A stretch of 64,000 nt of DNA from Ricinus communis (taxonomy: Eukaryota > Streptophyta > Magnoliopsida > Malpighiales > Euphorbiaceae). The position numbers and the translations under genes are program-made. The stretch spans positions 4,402,001 through 4,466,000 of the forward strand of contig NC_063257.1 of NCBI RefSeq assembly GCF_019578655.1. Reading direction: 5' to 3'. Each line of letters starts with the position of its first letter. The stretch's first letter is position 1. The notes below the pieces were generated by a model. The model was given only the letters and a program-made list of their open reading frames with translations, searched no databases and was not told the origin of the DNA. Below are positions 41,101-52,640 of this stretch, one piece after another.

Positions 41101-42259
41101 CTGTATATGCGAACCACTGCTGTGACCTGATAAGCAACATGGTGCAGTACTCTTCCAGTGATCTCTTGTTCAATTCCGTTCCACTTTTCTGTCCTTTCTG
41201 TTGCAGAAGCAAAGACTTTTCCTGATTGCGGAATGATTTTTCCGTCTACCATAGATTCATGCAGTTCAATCTTGCAGCCTTTGCTAGACCAATTATTAAG
41301 GCCATCCCCAAATCTAGGGTTCAATATAATGTTATCTTCTCCAACAGCATTATGACTTCTTCTTGCACTCTTCACAAAACATGGGTAATATATATATCAG
41401 GGATCAACAACATGTATTTAAAATAAAACTAAACTGAGTAGTTCTTTATAAGATCTATAGAAGAGTCATATGCAAGTCATATGGATGAGGATATGGAAAT
41501 GCAGTTCATTTAATCTTGAGGAAAACATGAACTCATCATCTAGCTCAAATGGTTGTTAAGCTTGCTTAGGAAACACTAACGGTCCTAGTCCGTACAGACG
41601 AGTGACTTTGGATATAAAGGTGATTTGTGGATGGCATTCGACTATGCGTAGTTTGCTGCAAGCATAGAGCCTCTGTATCATGTCCCATATAGTCAAATGG
41701 ACTGCTAGCAACAAAATGCGAAGCAGCAGCTGCCCTTTCACCGCTGAACAAAATATGATTGCTTCAATGGTCGTTAGAGTTTAAGTAGACTCTGGCGACA
41801 GACACAAAGTAGAATTTACAAAAGCTTGGGAAGTAACACCGAGGAGAGAGAACATTAGAAGTTCAAAATGCTGTTAACTTTTAAAAACCGCGCATTCAAA
41901 TTATGTTTAAAGCAACAAACTTTCCAGTAATTACTTGCACATAACAGCTAAAGTGCATAAATGTACTCAATCTTGCAAAGCATCATTCATGTTGAGTGCA
42001 TTGGCTTAGCCAAAATCAAACAAAAAAATAGTTACAAAGATAACTTTTACAGTGTCCTTCTAAGCTATCCAAACAAAATAAAACCACTGAAAGAACTGAA
42101 GTGAACATCAATGCCAGACTTCACACGAATTACATAAAGTTTTAGAAATGTGGCTTCTACCTGGAGCAGTTGATTGGGCACAAGAACTGATTCTGCAAAA
42201 CTTCCAAAAAGCAAAACCATAACAGAAAGGATAACCAAGGAAGAAACCATACGGTCCAT
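38151..42259 (-). CDS. Secreted endo-1,4-beta-xylanase, GH10 with two CBM22 modules
   Basis: Five minus-strand exons: 42259-42161, 41369-41017, 40813-40636, 40459-39923 and 39275-38151, giving 763 aa with matching phases. Residues 1-33 (from MDRMVSSLVILSVMVLLFG) form a signal peptide, so the enzyme is predicted to be secreted to the wall. CBM22 modules span about 34-210 and 211-389 and match modules 2 and 3 of the neighbouring gene; the GH10 domain is 390-763, with expected catalytic E537 (DVNNEM) and E638 (FTELDV). All intron positions and phases in the shared part equal those of the neighbour, which shows tandem duplication. The first CBM22 module is absent. Exon 1 is the least certain part: an earlier out-of-frame ATG lies at 42297 and the first intron is about 790 bases. 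Confidence 0.87.
40545..40597. repeat. 27-bp tandem duplication in a xylanase intron
   Basis: A 26-base unit starting GAGGACTGTTAGTAGATATT occurs at 40545-40570 and again at 40572-40597, identical by eye. It lies in the intron between the two CBM22 modules of the secreted xylanase gene. Exact identity suggests a recent event. Confidence 0.95.
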
Positions 42260-43531
42260 TGAAAGAAACAAAACCCGCGGCTTTCCAGCGACTCCATTTC
42301 TGATGGGTAGAAAAAGAGGGTAAAGTTGCAAACTTGCAATAAAATTTTAGTGGGAATTTCGCTTTTTATCGTTTAGCGAGGAATGGAGATAAACGCCGAG
42401 GGAATCGCAATTAAGAGAGTGAGTGGATCACGGGATGAACATAGTTTTATGAAAGAAAAAAATATTAAAAACTGAGATTGGGAATGGTTTTAACGATGGA
42501 AAAATTGAATGGGGAGCATGTTCGATGTGCTTAAAGGGGTTCCAAGTCAGCTTGTTAGCTTTACAGCTGTGTCTCAATTTTCTCCATGGTCACGAGTGCT
42601 CGCTCCTGCAAATCCTAACGTTAGGTAGCATTTTGGTGCCTACTTGTATCTACGGATTATTTTAGGTCTCTGATTCAAAAATCAAAACTCTAATTATGAA
42701 AATCAAATGTTAGTAAGAAATTCAACATATTCTAATTCTCTAATTTCTACAAAGTCCGATTGGTTTCTCTGCAGTCTGTTGCTTTAGCATAAACTATGAC
42801 TATTCACCTGTAATTAAAAACTGGTGCGAAACCTTCAGACAACAAGCCTAATTGATCTGAAAAAGAAAATTATCACATATGTACATTTTTATTTTCATAT
42901 CAACTACAAAATTATTAAAAAAAAAGGTTTGTGACTTGTAGCCTGATCTTTTAAAATTAAATTCATTTCTCTTTCACTTAATTCATCCTAATATTTTCTT
43001 TTTTTGAAAAAAGAAGATTCATCTACATTTAATTATATGAATATGTTGTCTATTTATTCATATATGGTGCCTTAGTTATAACTAATTTAAATTTATCATT
43101 ATTCAGAGTTTGTTTAATAAAATTAGTGATTAAAATAGCTCAAATTGAATATTAAACGAGTTAAGAAATAAATAAAATTGAAATTAATTTAAATATTTTA
43201 AATATTAATATTCTTTAACATCCACCTGAGATTTATTATATAAATAAGTGTAATTGAAAATAAGATAAATTTTGTTAATACTTAAACTAATAGAGAAAAA
43301 AAAAGAAGCTATAAAAGTACTAAGCTCAAAGTAATAAAAAAAATATTTCTCTAAATAACTAGATAAAAGTATTTTATTTTATTAGAAACAAAAAAAAAAA
43401 TATTTAATAATAAAATAAAAACCTTTAAAAACTACTATAATATCTTCAAGCATGAAAATAAAAGAAAAATTCCACGGTTATCAGTAAATAACTACTACAA
43501 TGTGTGAAGATTTAAATTATAAAAAATATAT

Positions 43532-43607
43532 ATATAATCAAGCTGAGATTGCTATATATTTTATTATGTTTAAAAATATAATCAAGCTGAGATTGCTATA
43601 TATTTTA
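43532..43607. repeat. Direct repeat, 32 bp, period 44 bp
   Basis: A 32-base sequence beginning ATATAATCAAGCTGAGATTG appears at 43532-43563 and 43576-43607, identical by eye. It looks like a local tandem duplication. Confidence 0.9.
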
Positions 43608-44619
43608 AATTAATTAAAAATTTATTAAATTCGAATAAAATTTAAACTGTTTAGCTATACTCGTCCTAATAATAAGTCCATATCTCATTAAAATGAGAAA
43701 ATAAAACTTCAACTTTACCATTAATGCTTATTAATTACATAAAAAATAATGAACAAATGAAATTAGAACGCACAAACTCTTGTTTTCCGAAACAATGAAA
43801 TAACATAATAAATTATAATCAGTGTACTCTTTAAACAGAGTTAGTTAATTAGTTAATAACTGAAATGATTAAATTGAATAAATTAAATGAGCAAATTACT
43901 CTAACGTTATTAATACTTTTTCTTAAGTCGAATTAAAAAATATTTAAGTTTTGTTTCCGTCATCTAATTTACTACCCAATTTATTAGATTTTGTAGTTAA
44001 TAAACTCTTTTAAACAACTAAATGTCAACTAATTTACTGTCTGTTACATAAAAATGGCAAAGTCATTTATTCTCCTCAAATTATATAAACCAACGATATA
44101 TTACTTTTCCGGAGAATCAGAATCAAATTATTTTATCTATAATTTGGCAATTTGTGGTGGTCCAAAGTTAAGATTAGTGGATAATTTAGTGATTAATTTA
44201 CCCTTTTTGATATTGCGCTGGTTAAATCTGTTTTTAAATTTTAAATTTTAATTTTAATTTTAATTTCTAAAAGAAATAAAAAGAATTAGTAAATTTCTTC
44301 AAAAATTATTTTAAAAAGCTATTTATAGAAAATAAAATCCATAAGCTAACAAAAAATATTTTTAAAACTGTGCAATAAATTATTATCTTTTAAAATAGCT
44401 CAATTTCATTCTTTAATTTTTTTTAAAAGAGTCAAATAAATTAAATTAAGAACCGAGTTATAACTTATATTAGTAGTATGGGACCTTCAAAATATCAATT
44501 ATAGACACATATTTTTCTTTTTTACTCTTAAATAACAAAATTAATAAGATAATATAAACTAATTAATCAATTAATATAATTGAATAATTATGAGACAAAT
44601 CCAACCCAGCTAGTAAGCA

Positions 44620-45050
44620 CCACCGACACTAAAAATCCACCACCGATAATGAAGAAGAGCAACGAGGACGGCAGGCGACGAGGGGACATACAAAAGGTGA
44701 TGAGCAGCGGTCGATGAAACGACGACGACAGCTGACAAATTTGAAGAGGCGATGAACGGTAGGCGATAGTGTAGGCGATGAGCGAGCAATGAGCCTAATC
44801 AATTTTCTATTCTTTCTGTTTATTTTAAACTTTTTCTGTTTACTCGGTGTAGTTTTCTTATTAGTATTTTGTTTTTTCCTTTTGATGGGCCTCAATTGTG
44901 TTTGGTGGATTTTTTAATAGGAAAGCTGCATGCGAACAATAGTTGATGACGGTGGATATTGATTTGACAGGTGGAACTGGAGGCAAAGGCGATGGTAGAG
45001 GAGCAGCAACGGAGGCAACAATGGTGGTGGTGGCATTATAGTTATTATCT
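44620..45050. other. GC-rich patch with recurring GGCGATG words
   Basis: Within very AT-rich flanks this patch carries repeated short words (GGCGACGAGG, GGCGATGAACGG, GGCGATAGTG, GGCGATGAGCG, GGCGATGG) and a run of GGTGGTGGTGG. An 88-codon open frame on the minus strand (44629-44895) has no recognisable domain. It could be a remnant of a GC-rich gene or transposon. Confidence 0.35.
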
Positions 45051-45545
45051 AAAAGTTTGTAATTTTAAAAGGTAATTTTTTAAAGTTTAATTATTTATAT
45101 TTAAAACTACAAAATTCACATGTCTGTATGTTATTGGCTTCAATTTTTTATTGGATTCCACTATTAATAGAGAAGTTAAGGTGATTAACAAATTGAGTTT
45201 ATTTAATCCTTTTAAAAGATTAAAGGGTGAAATTGAGTGAATGAGAATTTAATTCCACATCCTGAATTAATTTAGGGTGTTTTTCATCCTATGTCAAAAT
45301 TAAAATACTTTTTATCAGACTCCGGGGCAAACCTATGAATACTAGAAGATACGTAGAAATTTATTAAAGTAAGGTTAAACTTGAAAAGTCCGGTAAGCTA
45401 TACACACAGGTTTTTCTGGAAGCGTTGAAAATTTGGAGATTTGAAATTCAGATGGTCGACCTTGACGAAATTCAACAGAACTTTGCATAGAATATTATGA
45501 CATTGCTGCAGTGCAGAGATTGGCTGGCACGCCTGCTTCCATATA

Positions 45546-45581
<36 letters not shown>

Positions 45582-45588
45582 GTATATA
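45546..45588. repeat. Compound (CT)n-(TA)n microsatellite
   Basis: A CT run at about 45546-45559 passes directly into a TA run to about 45581, with a short TGTATATA tail. Confidence 0.9.
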
Positions 45589-46238
45589 CATAGACATAGC
45601 TTCCTCTTCCAGTACGAAAACATCTTTTACACACAGGGTTGCATGTTTTCGTACCTTCCTTTCATTGAATTTTATTAGGGGATTACATAGAATTAATTAG
45701 TTATTATTAATTATCTTTATACCTGTCATTTCAAAAAGAAAATAAAATTGGACGTCATTGGTCTCAAATAATTTTGAATTATTTTTTTAATTCAGAGATA
45801 TAGGTTAAAACACATTCGGACTCTTCTCCGTAGAGGCAGCGCCGACCGGTGGAGGAAAGGAATCGCACGTATTACCTGACAGTAACATAACATAAGGAGA
45901 ATTGCGTGTCAACTGCGATTGTTTCTTCCAGAATCAACGCATAAACGATAATAATAATTTAATCCTTTCTTGTCCTTAAAAAAGTCTTCTTTTTGCTGCT
46001 ACAGTCCATACTTTTTCAAATCCGCTTCTGGATTTCCTTTTTTTGTCCCTGTCGAACCAGTAAACCACCACACCACCACTTCACAAAACTTGTAATTATT
46101 TCCAAATCCAAGTCCCGTTAACTAAATATGTTTTCTTTTTCTTTTTCTTTTTCAAGTGGGGCCCTGAAGACGAATTGACATACGAATCACAGCCGATGGC
46201 CGAAGCCTGAGGGACCCGGCCGGACCCATTTAAAACCA

Positions 46239-46244
46239 TATATA
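46239..46244 (+). promoter_or_regulatory. TATA box of the esterase gene
   Basis: TATATA in the context CCATATATAGCTAAACCC, about 140 bases before the ATG; transcription would begin near 46272 with a leader of about 105 bases that is pyrimidine-rich at its end. No competing ATG was noticed between this and 46381. Confidence 0.5.
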
Positions 46245-46380
46245 GCTAAACCCTTTATAGTGTTTTTAGTTTAGAGTCGTCAAAGAAGGCATTTGTTGAA
46301 CATTGACTAAATTATAATCAATTATCTGACTATAAAATTAAAGTCTATCTCGTCTCTCTCTCTAAATCTAGTTTCTGTTA

Positions 46381-49358
46381 ATGGATTCTACTAAGATGGA
46401 AAAACATGATGCTTCTAGAAAAATGGAAGAAGAAGCTGCTGCTGCTAATGGAAGATCACAGACGGAGGCCACAGCTGAATTAAAGGAGAAGAAGAAGAAA
46501 AAAAAAGTGAAGAGTAAATATTCATATTTGCCAAAAATCGGATGCTTGAGAATAGAAGAAGATGAGCAAGGGAATTTTGATGTTGCAGTTGATAGTATTA
46601 ATGGAGAGCCTGCTAATCCCTATCACCTTGTTGTTATGGTCAATGGCATCATTGGAAGGTAATGCAAATTAGTCAACTCTTGATTTCACATTTGATTAGT
46701 ATCACATTCAATGCAAGAAGTGTGGACTAGTTTATCACGATTTCTTAAATCTTGAGTATTTTATTGTGTTACGTGCAGTGCTCAGAACTGGAAATTTGCT
46801 GCCGAGCAGTTCTTGAAACGGTATCCGCGAGATGTTATTGTACACTGTGAGTCCCTGTTCTTGGAGTTGCTTACTTGATCTTCTTTAGGAAACTTCCAAC
46901 TTGTTATCCTCGTTAATTACAAACATTCATAATTAAATCTCAAAATTGATATCTCATGCTCAACTTTGATAGCTTATTTGAATTATTCAACTCAACTTTG
47001 CTAGCTTATTTGAATTATCGCAGACATTGCAAAAATAATCACATACAATCAAATTTGGTGCAGGCAGCAAAGCGAATTCTGCAACATTGACATTTGATGG
47101 TGTTGATGTAATGGGAGACAGATTAGCGGAAGAGGTACATTATAGCTTCAACGTTGATCTCAACCAAAACTATATTCTTCTTAAAATGTGATATCTAATA
47201 TTTCAGTTTATGCTGGATTGATTTTATGTGTTATCACTACAAATTTTATAAATTGGCATTTCAATGTGAAGTTATTCCACCAAGATAAGAGGAAACATGT
47301 TTGTTTTTTCAGATTCTATCAGTGATAGAACGTAACCCCTCAGTTAAGAAGATTTCATTCATAGGCCATTCTTTAGGTGGCCTGGTGGCAAGATATGCTA
47401 TTGCTAAGCTCTTTAGACAAGACCCTGGAAAAGAAAATTCTCTAGGAAATGGAAACTGTAAAAGTGATGTATCTGGAGATACAAGCGTGGAGGAGAAATT
47501 CACAAGCAGAATTGCTGGATTGGAGCCCATGAATTTCATAACCCTTGCTACTCCACATCTTGGTTCTAAGTGGCATAAACAGGTAATTTGTTCATTCTCT
47601 GCAGATGCTTTTACATTGAAGAGTTTCTTTTGGTGCTCTAAGCTATGAACTTATAGGTTTCGCTTGGATGCCATTGCTTATTTAAATCCATGGATTCTGT
47701 TTGCGTTGAAAAGTCTTAGTTAGATTGTTCGTTAGGCTTCAATGCCCTTTTGCAATAGTTAACTGGTAGACTCTTTTATTCCCCAGGGGTATTCTGATGA
47801 CAAATAGATGAGATATTTAGCTTAGGATGTTATGGAAACTGTCGCTTTTGTATTTTCAGGTTCCCTTGTTTTGTGGCTCTTATACTCTAGAAAGAATGGC
47901 TGCTCGGATGTCATGGTGTCTTGGTAAAACTGGAAAACATCTCTTCTTAACAGATGGTGGCAATGGAAAAACTCCTCTTCTTCTTCAAATGGTTAGAGAC
48001 TCTGAAAATCTTAAATTTATGTGAGTTGCTTTATCTTTTGTTTCACCTTTGAAACCAGGTATTGTTCTCATAAACATTTCAGGAAATTACCTTCAAAAGT
48101 TTTCTTCTCTCTGCAGGTCTGCCTTGCAATCCTTTAAGCATCATATTGCCTATGCAAATACACGATTCGACCGTATCCTGTTACAGTACTGATTCTTAGT
48201 CATTTTTGGAAACTGTTTATACTGTTTAGATAGCATACAAGGACATTCAGTGCATAGATATGACCTTTTAGGTGCTGAAAAGATTCCTTTTCTATTTCAC
48301 ATCCTATCTGAATGGAGTACTTAACACTTCATAGACCTTGTAGGATGGAGCACATCATCTTTACGGCGACGGAATGAGCTTCCAAAGGTAGAGCCTTTTA
48401 ATCAATCTGATCTTGACTAAATTACATAATTTATTTGGATTTTTTCCCCTCATCAGAGACGACATCTTTCAAGAGATGAAAAATATCGACACATTGTACG
48501 CATGGAAGCCTCAAAAACTTCTAGTCCTCAACAAGAACTTCCCGCGGATGCCAAAGTTGATGAATGCAAGTCTATTGACATGGAAGGTCTGCTACTTAGT
48601 TACTTCTTCAAACTAAATTACTTCTTTTTGAAGGTTAAAAGGCAGCATTAAGTTTATTTGTCTTTGTTACTTGGTCGTCACTTTTTAAGTTCTCCAACTT
48701 TCTTTACATATAGAAGGAAAGAAAGAATGAATAAATGATAAGTAAGCTATAGAAAGTAAGTGAAGAGAGGCAGGGTTAGATTTCTGTTGGAGATTAGCTT
48801 ATCAAACAGAGTAACAACTTTCATTAAAGAATGATTTGAATGAATTAATATGGCTCGTCATGCCTTTTTAGTCAAACTTGTTACCATTCTGATAAATCTT
48901 GCCATTTGCCATCTCTTTCTAGCAATAGATTATGCTGATCTTAGAATCACAAGACCAATGACTAATTATTTCTAATCCTTGACTCCTATATCATCTTCCT
49001 GAATGTTAACTTAACCCCATCTTCAAAATTGATACGATCATCACTCTTCTTATAGTTTTGCAATACCTGTAGACGAAATGATCCAAGCTTTGACAAAAGT
49101 GAGCTGGGAACGGGTTGATGTTAAATTCAACGGATACAGACAAAGATTTCTGGCACACAATACTATTCTGGTAAAGTTGTCGTTTCCTTTAAGAGTCTGA
49201 GTTCCTCCTATAGCATCAAGAAATTAAGTAATTCATAATTATTCTATAATTTGCCTGACATTGTTTGTTTTGTCTTCCATGTGCAGGTAAAAACTTATTG
49301 TCTATACTCTGATGGGGCTGATGTAGTCCAACACATGATTGACAACTTTCGTCTATAA
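46381..49358 (+). CDS. Putative serine esterase / lipase, DUF676 alpha/beta-hydrolase
   Basis: Ten exons: 46381-46658, 46779-46846, 47064-47134, 47313-47582, 47860-48020, 48117-48172, 48335-48387, 48457-48586, 49073-49170 and 49287-49358, giving 418 aa with every phase matching. The N-terminal 45 residues are charged, with a run of seven lysines. The hydrolase core starts near HLVVMVNGIIG. The nucleophile elbow is GHSLGG with the expected catalytic Ser159, followed by LATPHLGSK; His391 in LAHNTI is the likely catalytic histidine. The family (yeast Rog1-like) comprises lipases and esterases, but the substrate of plant members is poorly known. I see no signal peptide or membrane segment. By memory the Arabidopsis counterpart is AT1G10040, next to a GH10 xylanase as here. 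Confidence 0.92.
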
Positions 49359-50123
49359 AAATTGCAACAATTTGCCGAAATGGCCCAATATATCTAAATC
49401 GAAATTCCGGGTGACCTCATTGTGATGTAAGAAGTTAAGAACTGGCTAGAAGGTGTTGAGATGGATAGAACGGAGTGTGATACAAGGGGGTAAAAAACAG
49501 GTTCGCATCGGAATTTTCTGATAATGTAAATACAGGAATAGAAGGAGAAAAGGGAGATGGATGGGGAAACGAGGGGAAGAGGATGTTGGAGAAATTCTTT
49601 TGGCACCAAGGCGCTCGTGCAAAGCATTAGCACCAACTAATCAGCCGTCTGTTGGGGAGTAATTATATGCAACTTTTTATTCCACGTACGAGTAATTTTC
49701 CAATTATACATCTTGTATCAAGAAGCCTAATCTTTTATTGTCCTGATACATGTAGCTCATTTTTTTTATTTACCTCCTTGAATGTCCATTTTTGGGTTAT
49801 TTTGGCTGTTTTGTAAACTAATTGAAGAAAATGATCATGGCTCAATTGATAAACGTGGCTCCTCATTCCACCACTCAAATATTTAGTTTGGCAGCATTTT
49901 AGTTACTTTCTCATTCACAGATGAGAATGCTCCACGTAATTATAAAGCCACTCTTTCTTCTTCTGATTCATAGCCGAAGCCACCGTTCGGCCTTTTACTG
50001 GGTCATTACTTCAAGATCAGTTGCAAATTCTCTGTGTCACAACGCAATTGAGCCTAGCCCAGACTCTTTAAGAGTTTCTCAGGTGATAGTTTATGGGGTA
50101 GAAGCCACATGCATCTCAGATGA

Positions 50124-50165
<42 letters not shown>

Positions 50166-51692
50166 TCAAATGTACACCGATCATAATGCTGCTGTTTGGT
50201 CCCTGTTTCTGGTATTTCTTCGTAACTGCTAACAGGTCCAGGATGCGCTGTCGTATATCCAAACTATGGTCCCATTTTCCTCATTTTGGGTGCTTGGAAC
50301 CAAGGGGACACTTGGCTTCAGCTCAAGAACTTCATCAAATCACGATTTAGTCCTTTGCTCAATTAACGCTCATATCCTAAATCCACAATGTAAATTGCTA
50401 CACCAAGTTGAAAATCAATTCAGGCCACTTTATAATGATGCTATTAGAAGTGGTATGACAGCAATTTAACTGTACCAAACTGTAGCATACCATGACGCCA
50501 ACCTAATCTGCATAATTGTTACAAGTGGCAAGGCCACTGCCGTATATTGACATACATGTGATGCTAATTTCTACCCTTTTTTTTCTTCTTTCAATACTCA
50601 AAAGCCATGAGAGTTTGCCACCTTAGGCACAGACTCCGAATCAAACGGTTTACGTTTGCGGCTCTTTTCCCCAAAGGAGTTGTGTGTGAACTTGCAGGTA
50701 AAAATCCACGCCCACCCACTACTTCCCTACTCAGAAAAACTGAGTTCCTGTGCATAAAAACATGGTTTCTCAAGCAAAACTCCGTTTATCTATACTCTAC
50801 ATACCTACTCTTTAATAATATCCTTCTTGGGAACTATATTTATTCACATACCCTTTTCAAGAATCAAGATACAAGAGCCAGAAAGTGACTTGGCGTGTCA
50901 ATTTGAAACTGCCCCAACAACTGTTTCAATCAAATCAGAATCAATCCTGACTCCCACTAAAGCAAGCTAATTGCACAAAGGTGGAGAAGACAAAATGAAA
51001 GCAAGATACGAAGAAAACGTAAAAACAACCCATACCACCGCTACCTGCGTTTATATTCTTGCATGTCTCTTTTTTTAGCAAAGAAAAAGAGAAGAAAAAA
51101 GAACAACTCTCTTTTATATTTTGGTGTTTGTTTCGGTTTGGGGTATTTGTCCTTCCTTGTGTTTGTATCGTTTTGCTGATTCATTTCTCTCACTCTCCTT
51201 TTCTTCTGCTCTGCTGATACACAAGAGTAGTACTAGCGAGTAGTGAAGTTCTTTTTTAAGCACAGATATGAGTACATTGGTTTTCTAGTGGCTCAACGAA
51301 CGAGGCTTTGGTCCTTCCCTTTTCGACTGAGGTCCTCCACCTCTTTTATTTTTTTTCTTTTTTTCAATTTGTTCTAGGCTGACTGCTATTCTCTTTTTGC
51401 CCTACACGTTCAATCTCTGAAAGAAGGAGAAAGAAATAGAAAAGGGAAAAAAAACAGAGTCATCTTTTTGCATTTTGGGAGGTGGCAATCAAAGGCTGAA
51501 CCTTCTTGGTACACTTTTCAGGATTCAGTTCTAATTCTGTGCTTGCCAGAAGAATTCATTCAATTTCAAACCTTTTCTAGATATTTGTCTACTCTGCTAG
51601 CTGTTCTTAATACTCTCTTCTTCTTTTATACCCTAATACTAAATTCTCTGCAAAAATCAAACGACATCCTCTCTCTCTCTGTGTTGGAAGAA
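49359..51692. other. Intergenic region between esterase and EPFL genes
   Basis: It begins with the esterase 3' UTR. An (ATT)14 microsatellite lies at 50124-50165. From about 51050 onward the sequence is pyrimidine-rich, as in a promoter and leader of the EPFL gene. Open frames here show no family signature. Confidence 0.55.
50124..50165. repeat. (ATT)14 microsatellite
   Basis: Fourteen uninterrupted ATT units. Confidence 0.95.
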
Positions 51693-52312
51693 ATGGGCAG
51701 TGCTCAATTTTGCTACTTTTGCAACAGAAATAGGCATTTAACCATTTCCTTGCTGTTTCTTTTGCTTTCGTGCTCCACGCTTGTGAGATTTGTAGCTGAA
51801 GGTAAGGACTATAACAATCCAATTATTATTTCTCAAGAAATTAGCTTAGAATTCACATGTGAATTAAAAGAGTTGCATTCTTGAATTGAACTAAAGTCAC
51901 TTTCTTTCGTTTCAGGACGAGCAATTCCCAAGCCACTAGAATCTGAAACACAAGTAAAGATCATGCATTTTCAGTGTATTTTTTCTTTTTGTTTTAACGT
52001 TTGTCAAATTAACCCTCCTGATTCTACCAATTATCATTACTTTGTAAACAGAAAGAAGAGATGGATGAGAAGATGGCAGTGAGAAGTCGAGTAATAGGGT
52101 CAACTCCACCAAGGTGTGATAGAAGGTGCAATTCCTGTGGCCATTGTGAGGCAGTTCAAGTACCAGTAACAACAAGAATTGTAAGCCATAAAAGAAGTGC
52201 GCATCTATCCACTGCAATTTCTAATATTGCATACTCTAGAGGTGATGGTATCTCCAATTATAAGCCCATGAGTTGGAAATGCAAGTGTGGCAATCTGATT
52301 TTCAATCCTTGA
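51693..52312 (+). CDS. EPFL2: EPIDERMAL PATTERNING FACTOR-like secreted peptide (EPFL1/2/3 clade, EPFL2-like)
   Basis: Three exons, 51693-51801, 51916-51953 and 52052-52312, give 135 aa. The start MGSAQFCYF precedes a hydrophobic signal peptide (TISLLFLLLSCS), with cleavage expected around residues 35-37. A short pro-region is followed by the C-terminal domain GSTPPRCDRRCNSCGHCEA. Six cysteines (71, 75, 78, 81, 126, 128) match the EPFL pattern, and the last line WKCKCGNLIFNP is diagnostic. The loop between Cys81 and Cys126 has 44 residues. Family knowledge: secreted ligands of ERECTA-family receptor kinases, with EPFL2 acting in leaf-margin teeth and ovule spacing. The gene lies between esterase and membrane-protein genes on the same strand. 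The EPFL2 assignment within its clade is inferred. Confidence 0.92.
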
Positions 52313-52474
52313 ACGAAATAACATGTGCAGTTGTCTTGTTCAAAGACTCTAATTGACCAGCTTCCTTTGAGAATTGTGGATATGTAGCCTTCCACCTTAT
52401 AGTCTTCACCCTTCTTGCCCTCCGTAGAAATAGTTTTGTAGAGTGCCTTTTTTTCTTTCTTTTTTTCTTTTGAA

Positions 52475-52640
52475 TTGTTTTGTTTTGTTTCTTTAGTTGT
52501 GCCTGTAATAATATCTTTTCCTCTTAAAAAGCCTATATTTATCTTTTCTTTTTCTTGTTTTGTTTTGTTTCTTTAGTTGTGCCTGTAATAATATCTTTTC
52601 CTCTTAAAAAGCCTATATTTATCTTTTCTTTTTCTTGTTT
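52475..52640. repeat. 80-bp exact tandem duplication downstream of EPFL
   Basis: The 80-base unit at 52481-52560, starting TGTTTTGTTTCTTTAGTTGT, recurs without visible change at 52561-52640. It lies 170-330 bases after the EPFL stop codon, probably in or near its 3' UTR or polyadenylation region. Identity implies recent origin. Confidence 0.97.

Larger units (their letters stand above)
42260..46380. other. Divergent intergenic region between xylanase and esterase genes
   Basis: About 4.1 kb separates two genes pointing away from each other. The left edge is the xylanase promoter and leader. The middle (42.9-44.6 kb) is very AT-rich with a 32-base direct repeat. A GC-richer patch at 44.6-45.05 kb has recurring GGCGATG-type words. 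A compound CT/TA microsatellite lies at 45546-45588. The right edge has the esterase promoter. Confidence 0.6.

Noticed and set aside
41556..41751. Two overlapping 61-codon frames that could be an extra exon upstream of the secreted xylanase
   Set aside because: Both frames are open by chance in the same DNA, and using the acceptor near 41744 after exon 1 leads at once to a stop codon in the xylanase frame.
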